Notes: generated from the sequence alone by a model not told the origin. 64,000 nt of DNA from Slackia equolifaciens (GCF_003725995.1 NZ_QIBX01000014.1:1-64000); one strand, 5' to 3'. Shown: positions 8,303 to 18,364, counted from the stretch's first letter. A program made the numbers and translations.

Positions 8303-8869
8303 CTAGCCGATGATGGCGGCCAGCTCCTCGCGCGAGGCGAAAGGCTTCGCGGTGCCGGTGGCAACCTCGACCACCTCGCCCTCCCAGGTTTCCTGAGACT
8401 CAGGCTGACCCTCGGCGGACTGGGCAGAAGCTCCACCCTGAGCCCCCGTCTGCGAGCCGGCCTCAGCGGGCTTGAACTTATCGGTGCGCACCACCCACTT
8501 GTACTCGATGGGGTTGTTCGCATCCTTCAGATCGGGCTCGTTGGCCTTGGAGAAGCCGTACTCCAGGTTGGCGAGCGCGCCTGCGATGGAGGCGGTGGCG
8601 GTGGCGCCGGGGGCCACGGAACGCAGCCCCGTCTCGCTGTTGTAGAACTGGCCATCGGCCACGAACATGGTGCGAATCTGGTGCTGGCGCTTCTGCTCGG
8701 TTTTCACCACTGCAATCACGCCAATCACGATGACCGCCCACCAGACGACGCTCACAATGAGGTCCAGCGGCTGGTCGACCTGGTTGAAGCCCAGCCAGTA
8801 CCATAGCCAAAGCAGGAAGGCGGAAACGGCTGCCAGGACAACGGTAAGAACGACGTTGATCTTCTTCAT
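8303..8869 (-). CDS. small two-TM membrane protein of unknown function
   Basis: The protein has 188 aa. Two hydrophobic segments (about residues 5-27 and 35-55) are followed by a cytosolic or extracellular region of about 70 aa, a Gln/Gly/Ala/Ser-rich linker, and a short C-terminal stretch ending REELAAIIG. The family is not recognised. GGAGGA lies 6 nt before the ATG. It begins 15 bp after the end of the large surface-protein gene on the same strand, so the two are probably cotranscribed. A role in display or anchoring of that protein is a guess from context. Confidence 0.7.
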   Translation of the reverse strand: MKKINVVLTVVLAAVSAFLLWLWYWLGFNQVDQPLDLIVSVVWWAVIVIGVIAVVKTEQKRQHQIRTMFVADGQFYNSETGLRSVAPGATATASIAGALANLEYGFSKANEPDLKDANNPIEYKWVVRTDKFKPAEAGSQTGAQGGASAQSAEGQPESQETWEGEVVEVATGTAKPFASREELAAIIG

Positions 8870-8884
8870 CCTAATCCTCCTCCC

Positions 8885-10609
8885 TTACGCTGCGGCGTTT
8901 TGGTTGGGGTTCTGCTCGTCATCGACGCCCAGAACCTGGTTCTCGTAAACATGCAGGTCGCTCGTGTAGCGGCTGCGGCGGATGCCCACGCCTGCGAAGT
9001 AGATGACCGAGAGCACGAGTCCCAGGATCATCACCCAGTGCACCCAGCAGTTCTCATGCTGGTCAGCGCCGTTCGCCAGAGGCGTTGCATCGTCGGCGAT
9101 GGACTCGGTGGTGCCGCGGTCGCCGGAAGCCATAGGGATGGTGTCGTCGGCGATGGCCTCTTCGGCGGTCGCATCGTCTTCGGTGCCTTCGTCGGCGCCC
9201 TCATCCGTGCCGGTGGGCGTGGTGGGGGTATCCGTGCCCGGGGTGGGCGTTCCGGGCGTGTCGCCGCCGCCCGGGTTGTCGGGCGTCGGATCAGGCGTGG
9301 GGTCGGGGTCGGCCGGCGCGGGATTCACGGTCAGGATACCGGGGTTCGAAATCACACGGTAGTTGCCGCGCTCGGTGTTAACCCAATCGGTAATCGCGAA
9401 CGCATTGGTGCTCTGGCCCACTTCGGTGCGCGAACCATACACATCCACAACCACATCGTCATCGCCCTGCAGTCCCTGAACCACATAGCGGTCAGCGGTG
9501 AGGGGCGTGCCGTCGTAGGTCTTGCTCGCGCTAGGCGTAGTAATAACAAGCTCCACCTGGCGAATCTCGTAGGTCTTCTCAACCTTGCCGCGATAGTCGC
9601 CTATGCCCTCAATGGTCACCGTAACGGTACCGGCGTTCACTACGTCCTCGGAGTACGTGACGGTGTAGTCAACGTCCTTCGTAAGAACGACGCCCTGAGA
9701 GTTGGTCACCGTGGGCTCCCAAGCCTGAGCCTCGCCATTGTAGTCCACATCCTGAGGATCATCGACCGTGGCGCCCGTGTAGAACGGCTGATCCGGGTTG
9801 TCGGGATCGGGGTCACCGGGGTTCGGATCGTCCGGATCCGGATTCTCAGGATCGGGGTCAGTCGGGTCGATGGACTGCGGGAACACCTGCAGCGTGCCGG
9901 GCGCAACCGTAACGCTGTAGTTGTCGGCCTGTGCGGTGTACTCGTTTCCCTCGCCCGCGAACACAACCGTGGCGTCGTTCTCGCTCACGCCAACAGCAGT
10001 CTGGCCGCTATCGCCAAAGTCCACGCCGTAGGTCTCGCCATCGACGAAGGAGCCAGAGGTGACCTCGTAGGTCTCGTTGGTGAGCTCGGTACCGTCAAAC
10101 ACCTTGGCTGCGTCGTTGGTGGTGATGGTCACCGGACGGGCGGTTACCTGAATGGTAGCGCTCACAACGGCGGAGTCCTTGTAGTTGGGATTCGTCGCCT
10201 TCACGTAGATGGTCAGGGTTCCAACGTTAGTGATGCTGGGCTTCTCGGTGGACCAAGTCTCACCATCCTTAGAGAACCACAGCGTGGAGCCGTCCTTGGA
10301 GGCCGTGGCCTCGATGGAGATGGGCTGACCGTCGTAGGTCTTGGTAAAGCCTTCGGCGGTAGCGTCGTGACTAATCGTCACCTCGTTACCATCGGCAGCG
10401 GTAATGGTGAAGTTACCCTTGTCCACCGTGTAGGTGTAGTTGGGGTTCAGGCCCTCAACCGTGGCATCGAGCGCGTCGGCGTACACGTCAACGTTCTCGT
10501 CGGTGCCTTCGCCCGGGCGAACGACAGTGATGTCGCCTAAAGTGTCGACCACGCCGGGCTCATTCTCCACATTGCTGTAGAGCGGTTTATCGGTGCCCGT
10601 GAGCACCAC
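8885..10609 (-). CDS. C-terminal part of giant surface protein (split by frameshift)
   Basis: This reading frame continues the 15588-10537 frame after a frameshift near 10650. It encodes MBG/YDG-like beta domains (repeated KTYDG, VFDGTEL and KVYG-type motifs), a Pro/Asp-rich stalk (DPDPENPDPDDPNP), a second Pro/Thr/Gly-rich stalk, and a C-terminal membrane anchor (HWVMILGLVLSVIYFAGVGI) followed by a short charged tail. No LPXTG sortase motif is seen before the anchor, so membrane insertion rather than sortase attachment is suggested. The upstream end of this frame has no ribosome binding site and starts inside a domain, so it is unlikely to be translated independently. Treat it together with the next entry as one broken or phase-variable gene. 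Confidence 0.75.
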   Translation of the reverse strand: MVLTGTDKPLYSNVENEPGVVDTLGDITVVRPGEGTDENVDVYADALDATVEGLNPNYTYTVDKGNFTITAADGNEVTISHDATAEGFTKTYDGQPISIEATASKDGSTLWFSKDGETWSTEKPSITNVGTLTIYVKATNPNYKDSAVVSATIQVTARPVTITTNDAAKVFDGTELTNETYEVTSGSFVDGETYGVDFGDSGQTAVGVSENDATVVFAGEGNEYTAQADNYSVTVAPGTLQVFPQSIDPTDPDPENPDPDDPNPGDPDPDNPDQPFYTGATVDDPQDVDYNGEAQAWEPTVTNSQGVVLTKDVDYTVTYSEDVVNAGTVTVTIEGIGDYRGKVEKTYEIRQVELVITTPSASKTYDGTPLTADRYVVQGLQGDDDVVVDVYGSRTEVGQSTNAFAITDWVNTERGNYRVISNPGILTVNPAPADPDPTPDPTPDNPGGGDTPGTPTPGTDTPTTPTGTDEGADEGTEDDATAEEAIADDTIPMASGDRGTTESIADDATPLANGADQHENCWVHWVMILGLVLSVIYFAGVGIRRSRYTSDLHVYENQVLGVDDEQNPNQNAAA

Positions 10610-13600
10610 GGAGTAACCGTTGTAGCCCTCAGGATCCTTCTCGCCGTAGACCCCTTAGAGGAATCGTTGACCAGGATGGTCGCCGCGGACGGAGCAATCT
10701 TGAAGGACTTAGTAACCTCGCCCTTGTAGTTGCCCATACCAGTAATGGTGACGGTGGCCAACTCTTCGCCCGTAGTGGCGTTGACGTTGTTGTCATACTC
10801 GATGGTGTAGTCCTTGCCCAGAGTAAGCGCGTTGCCGTCCTTGTCGGTCACGCGAATCTCAGGCGTCTGATAGCCGCCGTCGTACACCTGGTCCTCAGGG
10901 TCAGAAATCTTGATGCCGTTGTAAGACGGATCAGGATTATCCGGGTCCTCGCCGGGGTCGATGGTCTGGTGCGTAATGGTGCCGTTGACCGCGACGGAGA
11001 GCAGCTTGTAGTTATCCGCGTCGTCACCCGTCAAGTCAGCCAGACCGATGAGACCGTCCTCGTTCTCAGTAACGAGCGAGAGGTTCTCATGCTTGTCAGC
11101 CTGAGCGTAAGAGACATCGCCCTTGGAGATGGCGGTAACGAAGAGATCGTCGCCATCGACCACGCCGCTATCGATATTGCCCTCTTCGCCAGCAAGCGTG
11201 AGTTCAACATCCTCAAGCAGGTCGTCAGTGCCGTCATACACCTTGCTCACAGAACCAGATGCAGTCACCGGGCGCGGGGAGATGGTCACCGCAGCGGTGC
11301 CAGACCAAATCTCAACACCGTCGCGATAAACCTTAACGGTCACCTCGTCGGTGCTATCGGCCACGTTGGTGAAGGAGTTCTCAACTTCTTCATTGTTGAC
11401 CAGATAACGAATCTCGTCGGTATCAAGTGTGCCTTCGACAGTCACGCCATGAGGATCGCCGTCATAGACGTCGTTGTAGCCCTTAACGGACAGGTTATCA
11501 GTTATCGCGCTGTAGGAGCCGGTCACCTCGACGTCCTCGGCGGGCATGGTCCCGGGCAGGCCGGACCACTCGCTCCAGACGTAGCCCTGCTTGCTCATGT
11601 CGTCGCCGATGAGCTCGAGGTCGGCGCCGAAGCGCACGTCCTCGACGGTCTTGTAGTTGTCGTTGGCGAAGAACTCGCCGGTGATCTTGTAGACCACGTC
11701 GTAGACGTTGCGGTCGTAGTAGATGTTCACCACGGTGGAGCCGTCGGCGGCGATCTCAGCCTGCTCGAAGGCCTTGGCGGTGAAGCCGGTGACGTCCTTG
11801 GCGGCCGCGGCGGTCTGCTGGCCGGTGGTGCCGGTCAGGCTCTCGTCGGGGTAGGACTCGGTGTTCTGGCTGTAGTCGTCGTCCTCGACGTTCTGGAACC
11901 AGTGCTTGACCGTGTAGGCGGTGTCGGTGGCGGCGCTGTAGGAGCCGGTCACCTCGACGTCCTCGGCGGGCATGGTCCCGGGCAGGCCGGACCACTCGCT
12001 CCAGACGTAGCCCTGCTTGCTCATGTCGTCGCCGATGAGCTCGAGGTCGGCGCCGAAGCGCACGTCCTCGACGGTCTTGTAGTTGTCGTTGGCGAAGAAC
12101 TCGCCGGTGATCTTGTAGACCACGTCGTAGACGTTGCGGTCGTAGTAGATGTTCACCACGGTGGAGCCGTCGGCGGCGATCTCAGCCTGCTCGAAGGCCT
12201 TGGCGGTGAAGCCGGTGACGTCCTTGGCGGCCGCGGCGGTCTGCTGGCCGGTGGTGCCGGTCAGGCTCTCGTCGGGGTAGGACTCGGTGTTCTGGCTGTA
12301 GTCGTCGTCCTCGACGTTCTGGAACCAGTGCTTGACCGTGTAGGCGGTGTCGTCCCGCGGTGCGAACTTTGCAGTAAAAGTTGTATTGACGTATGTGCCA
12401 TCCTCGGCCTTATTCAATGCCGCAATTGCCTCAGCCGTCGTCAGCGTAGCATCCTCAGAAGCGAGGGTTTCGCCGTTATACCAACCCGCAAATTCATATC
12501 CCGTATTCGGGGTTGCCGCGCTCGCCTGAATACCGTCTGCGGTTGCTTTGCCAATCTCTATAGTTCCCGGATTGGAAATGGACCCGTTGGACTCAGCTTC
12601 ATAAGTGACTTTAACTTTATTCTCAACCCACTGAGCCTTGAAAGTTAGGGTGTCATCGCCTAGGCCATCCTCGTTATAAGGATAGCTAAGCGATGCGCCA
12701 TCGTCGGTCAGCCAATACTGGTCGCTTCCGTCCTGCTTCAGCCAGCCAGCAAAAGTGTAGCCCGGACGCCGCGGATCGGATTCTGGCTTGGTTACGGTGT
12801 CCCGATAGTAGAAGTAGCCCTCATGGAGATAGTAGTTGTCGTTATCCTCAATCTCCATGACACCGGAGTCTTCGTTCCACGTGGCCTTCTTGCCAACAAT
12901 TAGGTTGTCGGGGGCATTTTCCCATGTAGCCTGAGTGGAACCCTCGGTGTCGTTCAGGTCAAATTGAACGCGAGAACCACTTATGAACTTGGCGTAGTAG
13001 GTCGTTCCGTTGACCCAGCCGCCATCGGGACGGTTAGGCACATAGGTGGCATCCGTGGATACCGGCTCGCCTTCGCACTTCTCATCGTCGTACCAGCCGA
13101 CAAACTTTGCTCCGTCGTTGGCTGTCGCGGTCGAGCCCTTAGCCACTCCGGTATCGGGATTCAGTCCCTCAGAATCGCGTGAAACCATGCCGTTTCCAAC
13201 CGCTTCATATTTAATTGTTACATTATTCTTGAGCTCCCACTTTGCATACAGAGTGGTGTCTTCATTTAGCGTGATTTCACCGCCGGGATAATAGTCCTGC
13301 CCGGAACCATCGCTCTCGGTATTCCAGCATACGAACACATATCCGGACTTGACCATCTCCTGCCATTCCCCATAGTACCCATAGGCACCAGGTTGAGACA
13401 CTGTAGCGGTCTCGCCCTTGTCATACTGCGCGCCACGCGGAACCAAACCTGTGGTATAGCCATTGCCGCTATAGTCCAGATTCACCTTAGAAATATCACG
13501 GCAAACACCGTCGATATGCCAAGTGCTGTCATTTCCCTGATACTTGATGACATACCATTCAATATACTGAGTTTCGGGATTCCAGAAACTATTGCCGCTC

Positions 13601-15588
13601 TGCTCGTTAATCCGCTCAACTTCAGAATAGAAATACTCGGTCAGCGCCCCTTCGACAGCACCCGCACCAACCGTAGTGTGAGCAGGCGTAAAGTAATCTA
13701 AGACGTTATCTACGTACCGACCGCTCACTAAGTACTCGTAATGGTCATTATTTAGCGATGGCTCAGACGGAATTACACCATCGTAACGAACCGCGATCGA
13801 AATCTTGCCGTCCTGCGTGCCCTCCACCTGCGCCCAAACAGCGTAAAGGGTATCGCTTTCGGATACTTCAAACGCATCCCCCAAAGCATACACGGGAGGC
13901 TTTTCGGCATCTACGCCCGTCTCATTGTTTACCGTATTTGAGTCACGCTCGGTTGACCAGCCGAGAAGCTCATATCCGTTTCGATAGATTCCGCTTCCAT
14001 CAGGCAGGTTGATGATGTCGCCCGTCTTCGCACTGATGCTATCAGGTGTAGTCCCGTTACCACCGTTGAGACTGAATTGGATAGTAACCTGCTGCTGCCA
14101 GACAGCGTAGAGCGTCATGCTCTCGGTGAAGTTCTCAATCTTGTCACCAGGCTGATATTCCGCGGTTGTCGCGTCGGGATCCGTGGACCATCCTGCAAAA
14201 GTGTAATCACCGTAGCGCGAAGGTTCATTATCGGGGATTATGACTTCATCCCCCTTGTTAACGGTCTGATTCGAGGGCATGTTTTCAACATAACCATAGT
14301 CGATATTGTCATCGAACCTAAGCGTCGCACGAGTGCTATCAGCTACCTGGAAGTAGAAGGTAGCATAGACAGTATTGTTCCGGCTATAGCGGACCTGATA
14401 GGTATCACCGGGTTGAGCGTCCTCGTTGAGGGTGAAGGTTGCTTCCGCGTCCCAGCTGTAGCCAAATGCGGAACCACCATTGCTGATGCCTTCCAATGTT
14501 GCACCAGCAACTGCGGTGATATCCCGCTCGTTTCTACTTTGGGTCCAACTATAATCCGACGATTTTTTCATCCACCAGGTGGCATCCCGCTCATAACCTG
14601 TCGTGAGAGGATAGCTTTCACCGGGCTCGAGAATAATCGGGTCGTCAGCCGAATCTCCTGCCGCCAGCAGCGAAATGCCGTTGCTCACGGCATCCATGGC
14701 ATCCGTCACTTCATTGGTGACTTCCTCGGACGTGGTGGACTCTTCGGCAGCGTCCTCGCCTTCGGTGGCCTCTTCGCCCTCGGTGGCTTCGTCGGTGGAT
14801 GCGGCATCGTCGGTACCTTCTTCGGTACCCTCGGTGCCTTCCGCAGACTCATCCTTCGACTCATCCGTCGACTCGTTGGCCTGGTCTTCTTCCACGGCCT
14901 TGGTTTCGACTTTGATCGTTAGCCCATTAGCAACATCGGACGCCGCCACCGTGTAGGTGTCCTGGGCGCCTTCCTTTTTCGTCAGTTCAATTGCCTGGCC
15001 GTTGTTTTCGGCCTTCACCTTGTCGAGCTCATAGCCGGTATCGGCAACGGCCTTGAACTCGAGTTTCTTGTTGGCATCAGCGGTGAGGTTGGTAGCGTCA
15101 GACGCAACGGTTTTGCTGTCAACCACCAGCGTGGCATGTGCCAGCTTGAGCTGCACCTGCACCTGCTCAGTCTGATCGGCCGCCTGGCCGGCGTTGTCCT
15201 GCTCGGTGGACGCGCCGGAGCTATCGCCGTCGTCGGCCGGAGCCTTTTCCTGACCGCTCTCAGAAGAAGCCTCATTGGTGGCCTCTACGTCCGAGCCCGA
15301 CGCCTGGCTTGCGCTGTCATCCACCGTTGCAGACTCATCGGTCTGCTCGGTGGCCGACTGGTCAGCAGTCGGCTGTTGCGCAGCGTCGTCGGACACCTGC
15401 TCGGTTTGAGCAGGCGCCTCTTCGGTCGCCCTGTCTTCAATTGTCTCCTGGTAAGGAGTGGTGGAATTTCCCTCCTCGCCCGTGGCGAATGCGGCCACGT
15501 TTATGAGCGACGTGGCCAGGAGGACGGATACGAACACCGCAAGGGCTTTGCCGACGAACGTATCCTTAAGTTCGATTAGCCTCATCAT
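10537..15588 (-). CDS. giant repetitive cell-surface protein, N-terminal part
   Basis: The 1683-codon frame begins with a signal peptide (residues about 1-36, VSVLLATSLINVAAFATG), then an acidic Ser/Thr/Glu/Asp-rich region to about residue 330. Several InlB-type B repeats (Listeria-Bacteroides repeats) follow, recognisable by GYTFAGWSTD, YELLGWSTE, YVFVCWNTES and LYAVW/LYAKW. Next come two identical 142-aa beta units beginning TAYTVKHWFQNVEDD, and then MBG-like domains. Normal reading stops after DSSK when the frame shifts; the last 30 or so residues are spurious. GAGGTG precedes the ATG. Such proteins act as surface adhesins; the ligand is unknown. The full product would be about 2,230 aa. 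Confidence 0.85.
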   Translation of the reverse strand: MMRLIELKDTFVGKALAVFVSVLLATSLINVAAFATGEEGNSTTPYQETIEDRATEEAPAQTEQVSDDAAQQPTADQSATEQTDESATVDDSASQASGSDVEATNEASSESGQEKAPADDGDSSGASTEQDNAGQAADQTEQVQVQLKLAHATLVVDSKTVASDATNLTADANKKLEFKAVADTGYELDKVKAENNGQAIELTKKEGAQDTYTVAASDVANGLTIKVETKAVEEDQANESTDESKDESAEGTEGTEEGTDDAASTDEATEGEEATEGEDAAEESTTSEEVTNEVTDAMDAVSNGISLLAAGDSADDPIILEPGESYPLTTGYERDATWWMKKSSDYSWTQSRNERDITAVAGATLEGISNGGSAFGYSWDAEATFTLNEDAQPGDTYQVRYSRNNTVYATFYFQVADSTRATLRFDDNIDYGYVENMPSNQTVNKGDEVIIPDNEPSRYGDYTFAGWSTDPDATTAEYQPGDKIENFTESMTLYAVWQQQVTIQFSLNGGNGTTPDSISAKTGDIINLPDGSGIYRNGYELLGWSTERDSNTVNNETGVDAEKPPVYALGDAFEVSESDTLYAVWAQVEGTQDGKISIAVRYDGVIPSEPSLNNDHYEYLVSGRYVDNVLDYFTPAHTTVGAGAVEGALTEYFYSEVERINEQSGNSFWNPETQYIEWYVIKYQGNDSTWHIDGVCRDISKVNLDYSGNGYTTGLVPRGAQYDKGETATVSQPGAYGYYGEWQEMVKSGYVFVCWNTESDGSGQDYYPGGEITLNEDTTLYAKWELKNNVTIKYEAVGNGMVSRDSEGLNPDTGVAKGSTATANDGAKFVGWYDDEKCEGEPVSTDATYVPNRPDGGWVNGTTYYAKFISGSRVQFDLNDTEGSTQATWENAPDNLIVGKKATWNEDSGVMEIEDNDNYYLHEGYFYYRDTVTKPESDPRRPGYTFAGWLKQDGSDQYWLTDDGASLSYPYNEDGLGDDTLTFKAQWVENKVKVTYEAESNGSISNPGTIEIGKATADGIQASAATPNTGYEFAGWYNGETLASEDATLTTAEAIAALNKAEDGTYVNTTFTAKFAPRDDTAYTVKHWFQNVEDDDYSQNTESYPDESLTGTTGQQTAAAAKDVTGFTAKAFEQAEIAADGSTVVNIYYDRNVYDVVYKITGEFFANDNYKTVEDVRFGADLELIGDDMSKQGYVWSEWSGLPGTMPAEDVEVTGSYSAATDTAYTVKHWFQNVEDDDYSQNTESYPDESLTGTTGQQTAAAAKDVTGFTAKAFEQAEIAADGSTVVNIYYDRNVYDVVYKITGEFFANDNYKTVEDVRFGADLELIGDDMSKQGYVWSEWSGLPGTMPAEDVEVTGSYSAITDNLSVKGYNDVYDGDPHGVTVEGTLDTDEIRYLVNNEEVENSFTNVADSTDEVTVKVYRDGVEIWSGTAAVTISPRPVTASGSVSKVYDGTDDLLEDVELTLAGEEGNIDSGVVDGDDLFVTAISKGDVSYAQADKHENLSLVTENEDGLIGLADLTGDDADNYKLLSVAVNGTITHQTIDPGEDPDNPDPSYNGIKISDPEDQVYDGGYQTPEIRVTDKDGNALTLGKDYTIEYDNNVNATTGEELATVTITGMGNYKGEVTKSFKIAPSAATILVNDSSKGSTARRILRATTVTPWCSRAPINRSTAMWRMSPAWSTL
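11507..11926. repeat. 420-bp identical repeat, copy 1
   Basis: It reads identically to 11933-12352 (period 426 bp, 142 codons). It encodes one TAYTVKHW-type beta unit of the surface protein. The absence of visible mismatches indicates a recent duplication or ongoing gene conversion. Confidence 0.9.
11933..12352. repeat. 420-bp identical repeat, copy 2
   Basis: Second copy of the direct repeat at 11507-11926, separated by 6 bp. The duplication keeps the reading frame. It also makes the locus prone to copy-number change and to assembly collapse. Confidence 0.9.
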
Positions 15589-17333
15589 GCCGATACACCT
15601 CTACTAGCTTGCATCTGACTTTGCCGTACAGCTTTGGGCTAACGTGCTTATTACGTTGTCGGACGTGCCTATGAATTCGTGAGTCGCGGGGTTCTACATC
15701 TTGAGATATTCATTTTTCAACGCCGACGCGCCTGCGCGAGCCGACATATGTGTATAGTTTAGCACTCTTTAAGACGCCATTAAGCAAAGTTTCTGAAGGA
15801 AACCGCTTATTTGTGAGATGGGCGGCGGGCGGCGCTTACTGGTGGGCTTTGTTTTTTTGTGGATGCTGGTTGGTTGCCACCCGTTTTGGGCGGCCTCACT
15901 TGCGCGCTATTTGCCCTCCGCTTGCTTCTTATTTGCTTTCTGGGGCAATTGCATCTGTTTCTAATTTGCTCGCCACTTGCTTTTCACTTGCTCGCTATTT
16001 GCTTTCCGCCTGTCTAGAGGGAAAAGCACATCGGCCGCAAACTCGGCCTGGCGGACGTCTTTTGCCTGCCGCTTACCCCGCCCCATCGACGCCCTTGCAT
16101 ATCATCGACGACCTTGCATTTATGTAATGCGCACCGTATGCGGCACGCACCGACTGCCCACGCCAGCGCGCAGCGCCATGCGAGCAGAACGACAAGCCCA
16201 AAGCGCCACCAAAAACGAGACAGACCGCCGCGGGCAGTGGCGGCGTCGTCGAGTTCGGCGGCGAGCTTCCCGCTCGACACGACCGTCCTCGACGCGACGA
16301 GTTTCTTTCTCGAAGCGACTCGTGGCGCTCGGTGCCGATGACGACCAGACCGCCCGCGGCAAGCACCTTCTCATGTTCCTCAGCACGACTACCCCTCGAC
16401 GCGACGGGCTCCTCCTCGGCACGACTACCCTTCGACGTGGCAGGCTCCTCCTCGACACCACTGCCCCTCAACGAGGAGGGCTTCTGGTTCGGCGCGGTTG
16501 GCTTGTGCCACCCCGACGAACTAGCCTCCGTTTTTTGGACAACATTTCAACTTAGCCGGGCGTTACGCCGCGGAACAATCCCGAAATCCAATGGTTAGCT
16601 CCCGCTCGTAAACAACCCCGTGCAGTTTCACCCGCTAAAAGACGAGGCTAACTCTTCTATCATCAATTTTTCCTCCCATCCCCCCGGCTAACCTGTAATT
16701 TTGTCCAAAATTTCGAGGCTCATCCGTTTTGGGAAACGCAGGCACCGCATGCAACGTGAGCGCCTCAGCAAGATGAGCGCCAACGGAAGCAGAGCCATAT
16801 TGAACATGACGAGGCGCAGCGATCCATGACAAGCTGCGGCAGTGGCAATCCGTGGCGAGCTGCGATGGCAGCGGCGGCCCATGGCGAATCGCAGCAGGCC
16901 GCAGCAAAGCGTCAGAAACAGCCAATCAAAAGGGCATGCCCAGCACGAGCGCCTCGCAGCGGTGGTATACTGATATAGCTGACATTGTGTCAGAGCGTTA
17001 TGCATCTGATGCGCAAATGCGAGCAACGTTGCCCGAGGAAACGCCCCCCTGCGGGGTCATCCACGTGCAGGGAGCGAGCCCACAACGGTCTCGCGGGCTT
17101 TCGGGCGAAAGCGAGGTCGCCCGCACACAGGGACTGTCGCGTGCCGCGGGTTCGCATGAAAGCCACCGCGCCGCAGCGTCCGCGCGAAGGGCACCGCTGC
17201 TTGCCGCAGATGCGCATACGGGCCACCACGAGGGAACGCCCGCGCGGGACACCGCCATTCACGCTCCGCACGCAATCGTCGCCAGCAATGCCGTTTTCAC
17301 CCATCGACTATCAGAAGAGAGCGAGGAGAACTC
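15589..17333. other. 1.7-kb region without a convincing gene
   Basis: Several open frames exist on both strands, but none has family resemblance, good codon pattern and a ribosome binding site together. Visible contents are: a pyrimidine-biased stretch at 15899-16012 where TTTGCT/CTTGCT-like words recur; an Arg/Ser-rich repetitive zone at 16260-16470; a 43-bp imperfect inverted-repeat pair at 16517-16726; and a small dyad CTGACA-TTG-TGTCAG near 16979-16993 next to TATACT, a possible promoter/operator. The promoters of the surface-protein gene (minus) and of the DUF362 gene (plus) should lie at its two ends. Confidence 0.5.
16517..16726. repeat. MITE-like inverted-repeat element
   Basis: Arms at 16517-16559 and 16684-16726 are imperfect inverted repeats of each other (shared words AGCCTC, TTGGACAA, TTAGCCGG). 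The roughly 125-bp interior also contains GGTTAGC and GAGGCTAAC. There is no coding capacity. It resembles a small non-autonomous element or a large structured RNA. Confidence 0.6.
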
Positions 17334-18230
17334 ATGGCAGCCAAGGTCTATTTCACCCGCGAGATTACCCCCGAAAAGGTGGTCGAGATCTATCGCAAGC
17401 TGGGCATTCAGCTTCCGGGCAAAGTGGCCGTGAAGGTCCATTCCGGAGAGAAAGGCAATCAGAACTTCCTGCATCCCGAATTCTGGAAGCCCATGGTTGA
17501 GGAAGTTCACGGCACCATCGTCGAATGCAACACCGCGTACGGCGACGCATCCGGCGGCGTGCGCGACAACACCGAGTCGCACCTGAAGCTCATCGAAGAG
17601 CACGGCTGGAACAAGTACTTCGACGTGGACATCATGGACGCCGAAGGCCCCGACCTGGTGTGGCCCATCGATGGCGGCAAGCAGCTGCACGAGAACCTGG
17701 TGGGCAAAAACATCGTGAATTACGATTCCATGCTGGTGTTGGCCCACTTCAAGGGTCATCCCATGGGCGGTTACGGCGGTGCGATCAAGCAGCTCTCTAT
17801 CGGATGCGCAAGCCGCGCGGGCAAGGCGCTCATCCATTCCGCCGGCGCTTCCGACGATCGCTACGAATGCTGGGAGAAGCACGCGAGCAAGGATGCATTC
17901 CCCGATGCCATGGCCGAGGCAGCAATGACGGTGCATCAGCATTTCGCGGGCAACATCGCCTATATCAACGTGATGAAGAACCTCTCGGTTGACTGCGACT
18001 GCGTCGGATTTGGCAACGCCGAAGACCCCTGCATGGCTGACGTGGGAATTTTGGCGTCGCTCGACCCGGTTGCCATCGACCAGGCGTGCATCGATTTGGT
18101 GATGGGGTCCGACGATCCCGGCCGCGCGCACTTTATGGAACGCGTCATGAGCCGCAATGGCACGCGCGCTATCGCCACCGCCGCCGCGCTGGGGTATGGC
18201 ACGCGCGATTACGAGCTGATCGAGTTTTAA
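17334..18230 (+). CDS. DUF362 domain-containing protein
   Basis: The 298-aa soluble protein matches the DUF362 family, with motifs KVAVKVHSGEKGN, GGVRDNTESH, VLAHFKGHPMGGYGGAIKQLSIGC and DVGILASLDPVAIDQACIDLV. In many relatives this domain is fused to a 4Fe-4S ferredoxin domain; here no CxxCxxC cluster is present. The biochemical role is unknown. GAGGAG lies about 6 nt before the ATG. A terminator follows. It appears monocistronic. Confidence 0.85.
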   Translation: MAAKVYFTREITPEKVVEIYRKLGIQLPGKVAVKVHSGEKGNQNFLHPEFWKPMVEEVHGTIVECNTAYGDASGGVRDNTESHLKLIEEHGWNKYFDVDIMDAEGPDLVWPIDGGKQLHENLVGKNIVNYDSMLVLAHFKGHPMGGYGGAIKQLSIGCASRAGKALIHSAGASDDRYECWEKHASKDAFPDAMAEAAMTVHQHFAGNIAYINVMKNLSVDCDCVGFGNAEDPCMADVGILASLDPVAIDQACIDLVMGSDDPGRAHFMERVMSRNGTRAIATAAALGYGTRDYELIEF

Positions 18231-18278
18231 GGCGACGAATTCCACAATTCATCCGCCCGAATGTGAGACAACATGTGA

Positions 18279-18318
18279 AAGGGGCCGGAGGCATATCTCG
18301 CATTCGGCCCCTGTTTTA
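18279..18318 (+). terminator. intrinsic terminator after the DUF362 gene
   Basis: AGGGGCCG and CGGCCCCT arms with a loop of about 20 nt are followed by GTTTTAT, 50 bp after the stop codon at 18230. Confidence 0.75.
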
Positions 18319-18364
18319 TGCGAACGCAGCCAACATGCCCCATCCGCATCCGCGCTTGGCAAAT

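Noticed and set aside
10969-12648. 559-aa plus-strand frame with two long Val/Gly-rich repeats
   Set aside because: Antisense of the duplicated surface-protein region; the repeats mirror the 420-bp direct repeat.
16114-16471. Repeated CTCCTCCTCGACA-like words as possible CRISPR
   Set aside because: Units are irregular in length and sequence with no constant spacer; no cas genes are present.
15750-16600. Several open frames in the gene-free region
   Set aside because: Low-complexity Arg/Ser composition, mutually overlapping, no ribosome binding site or family.
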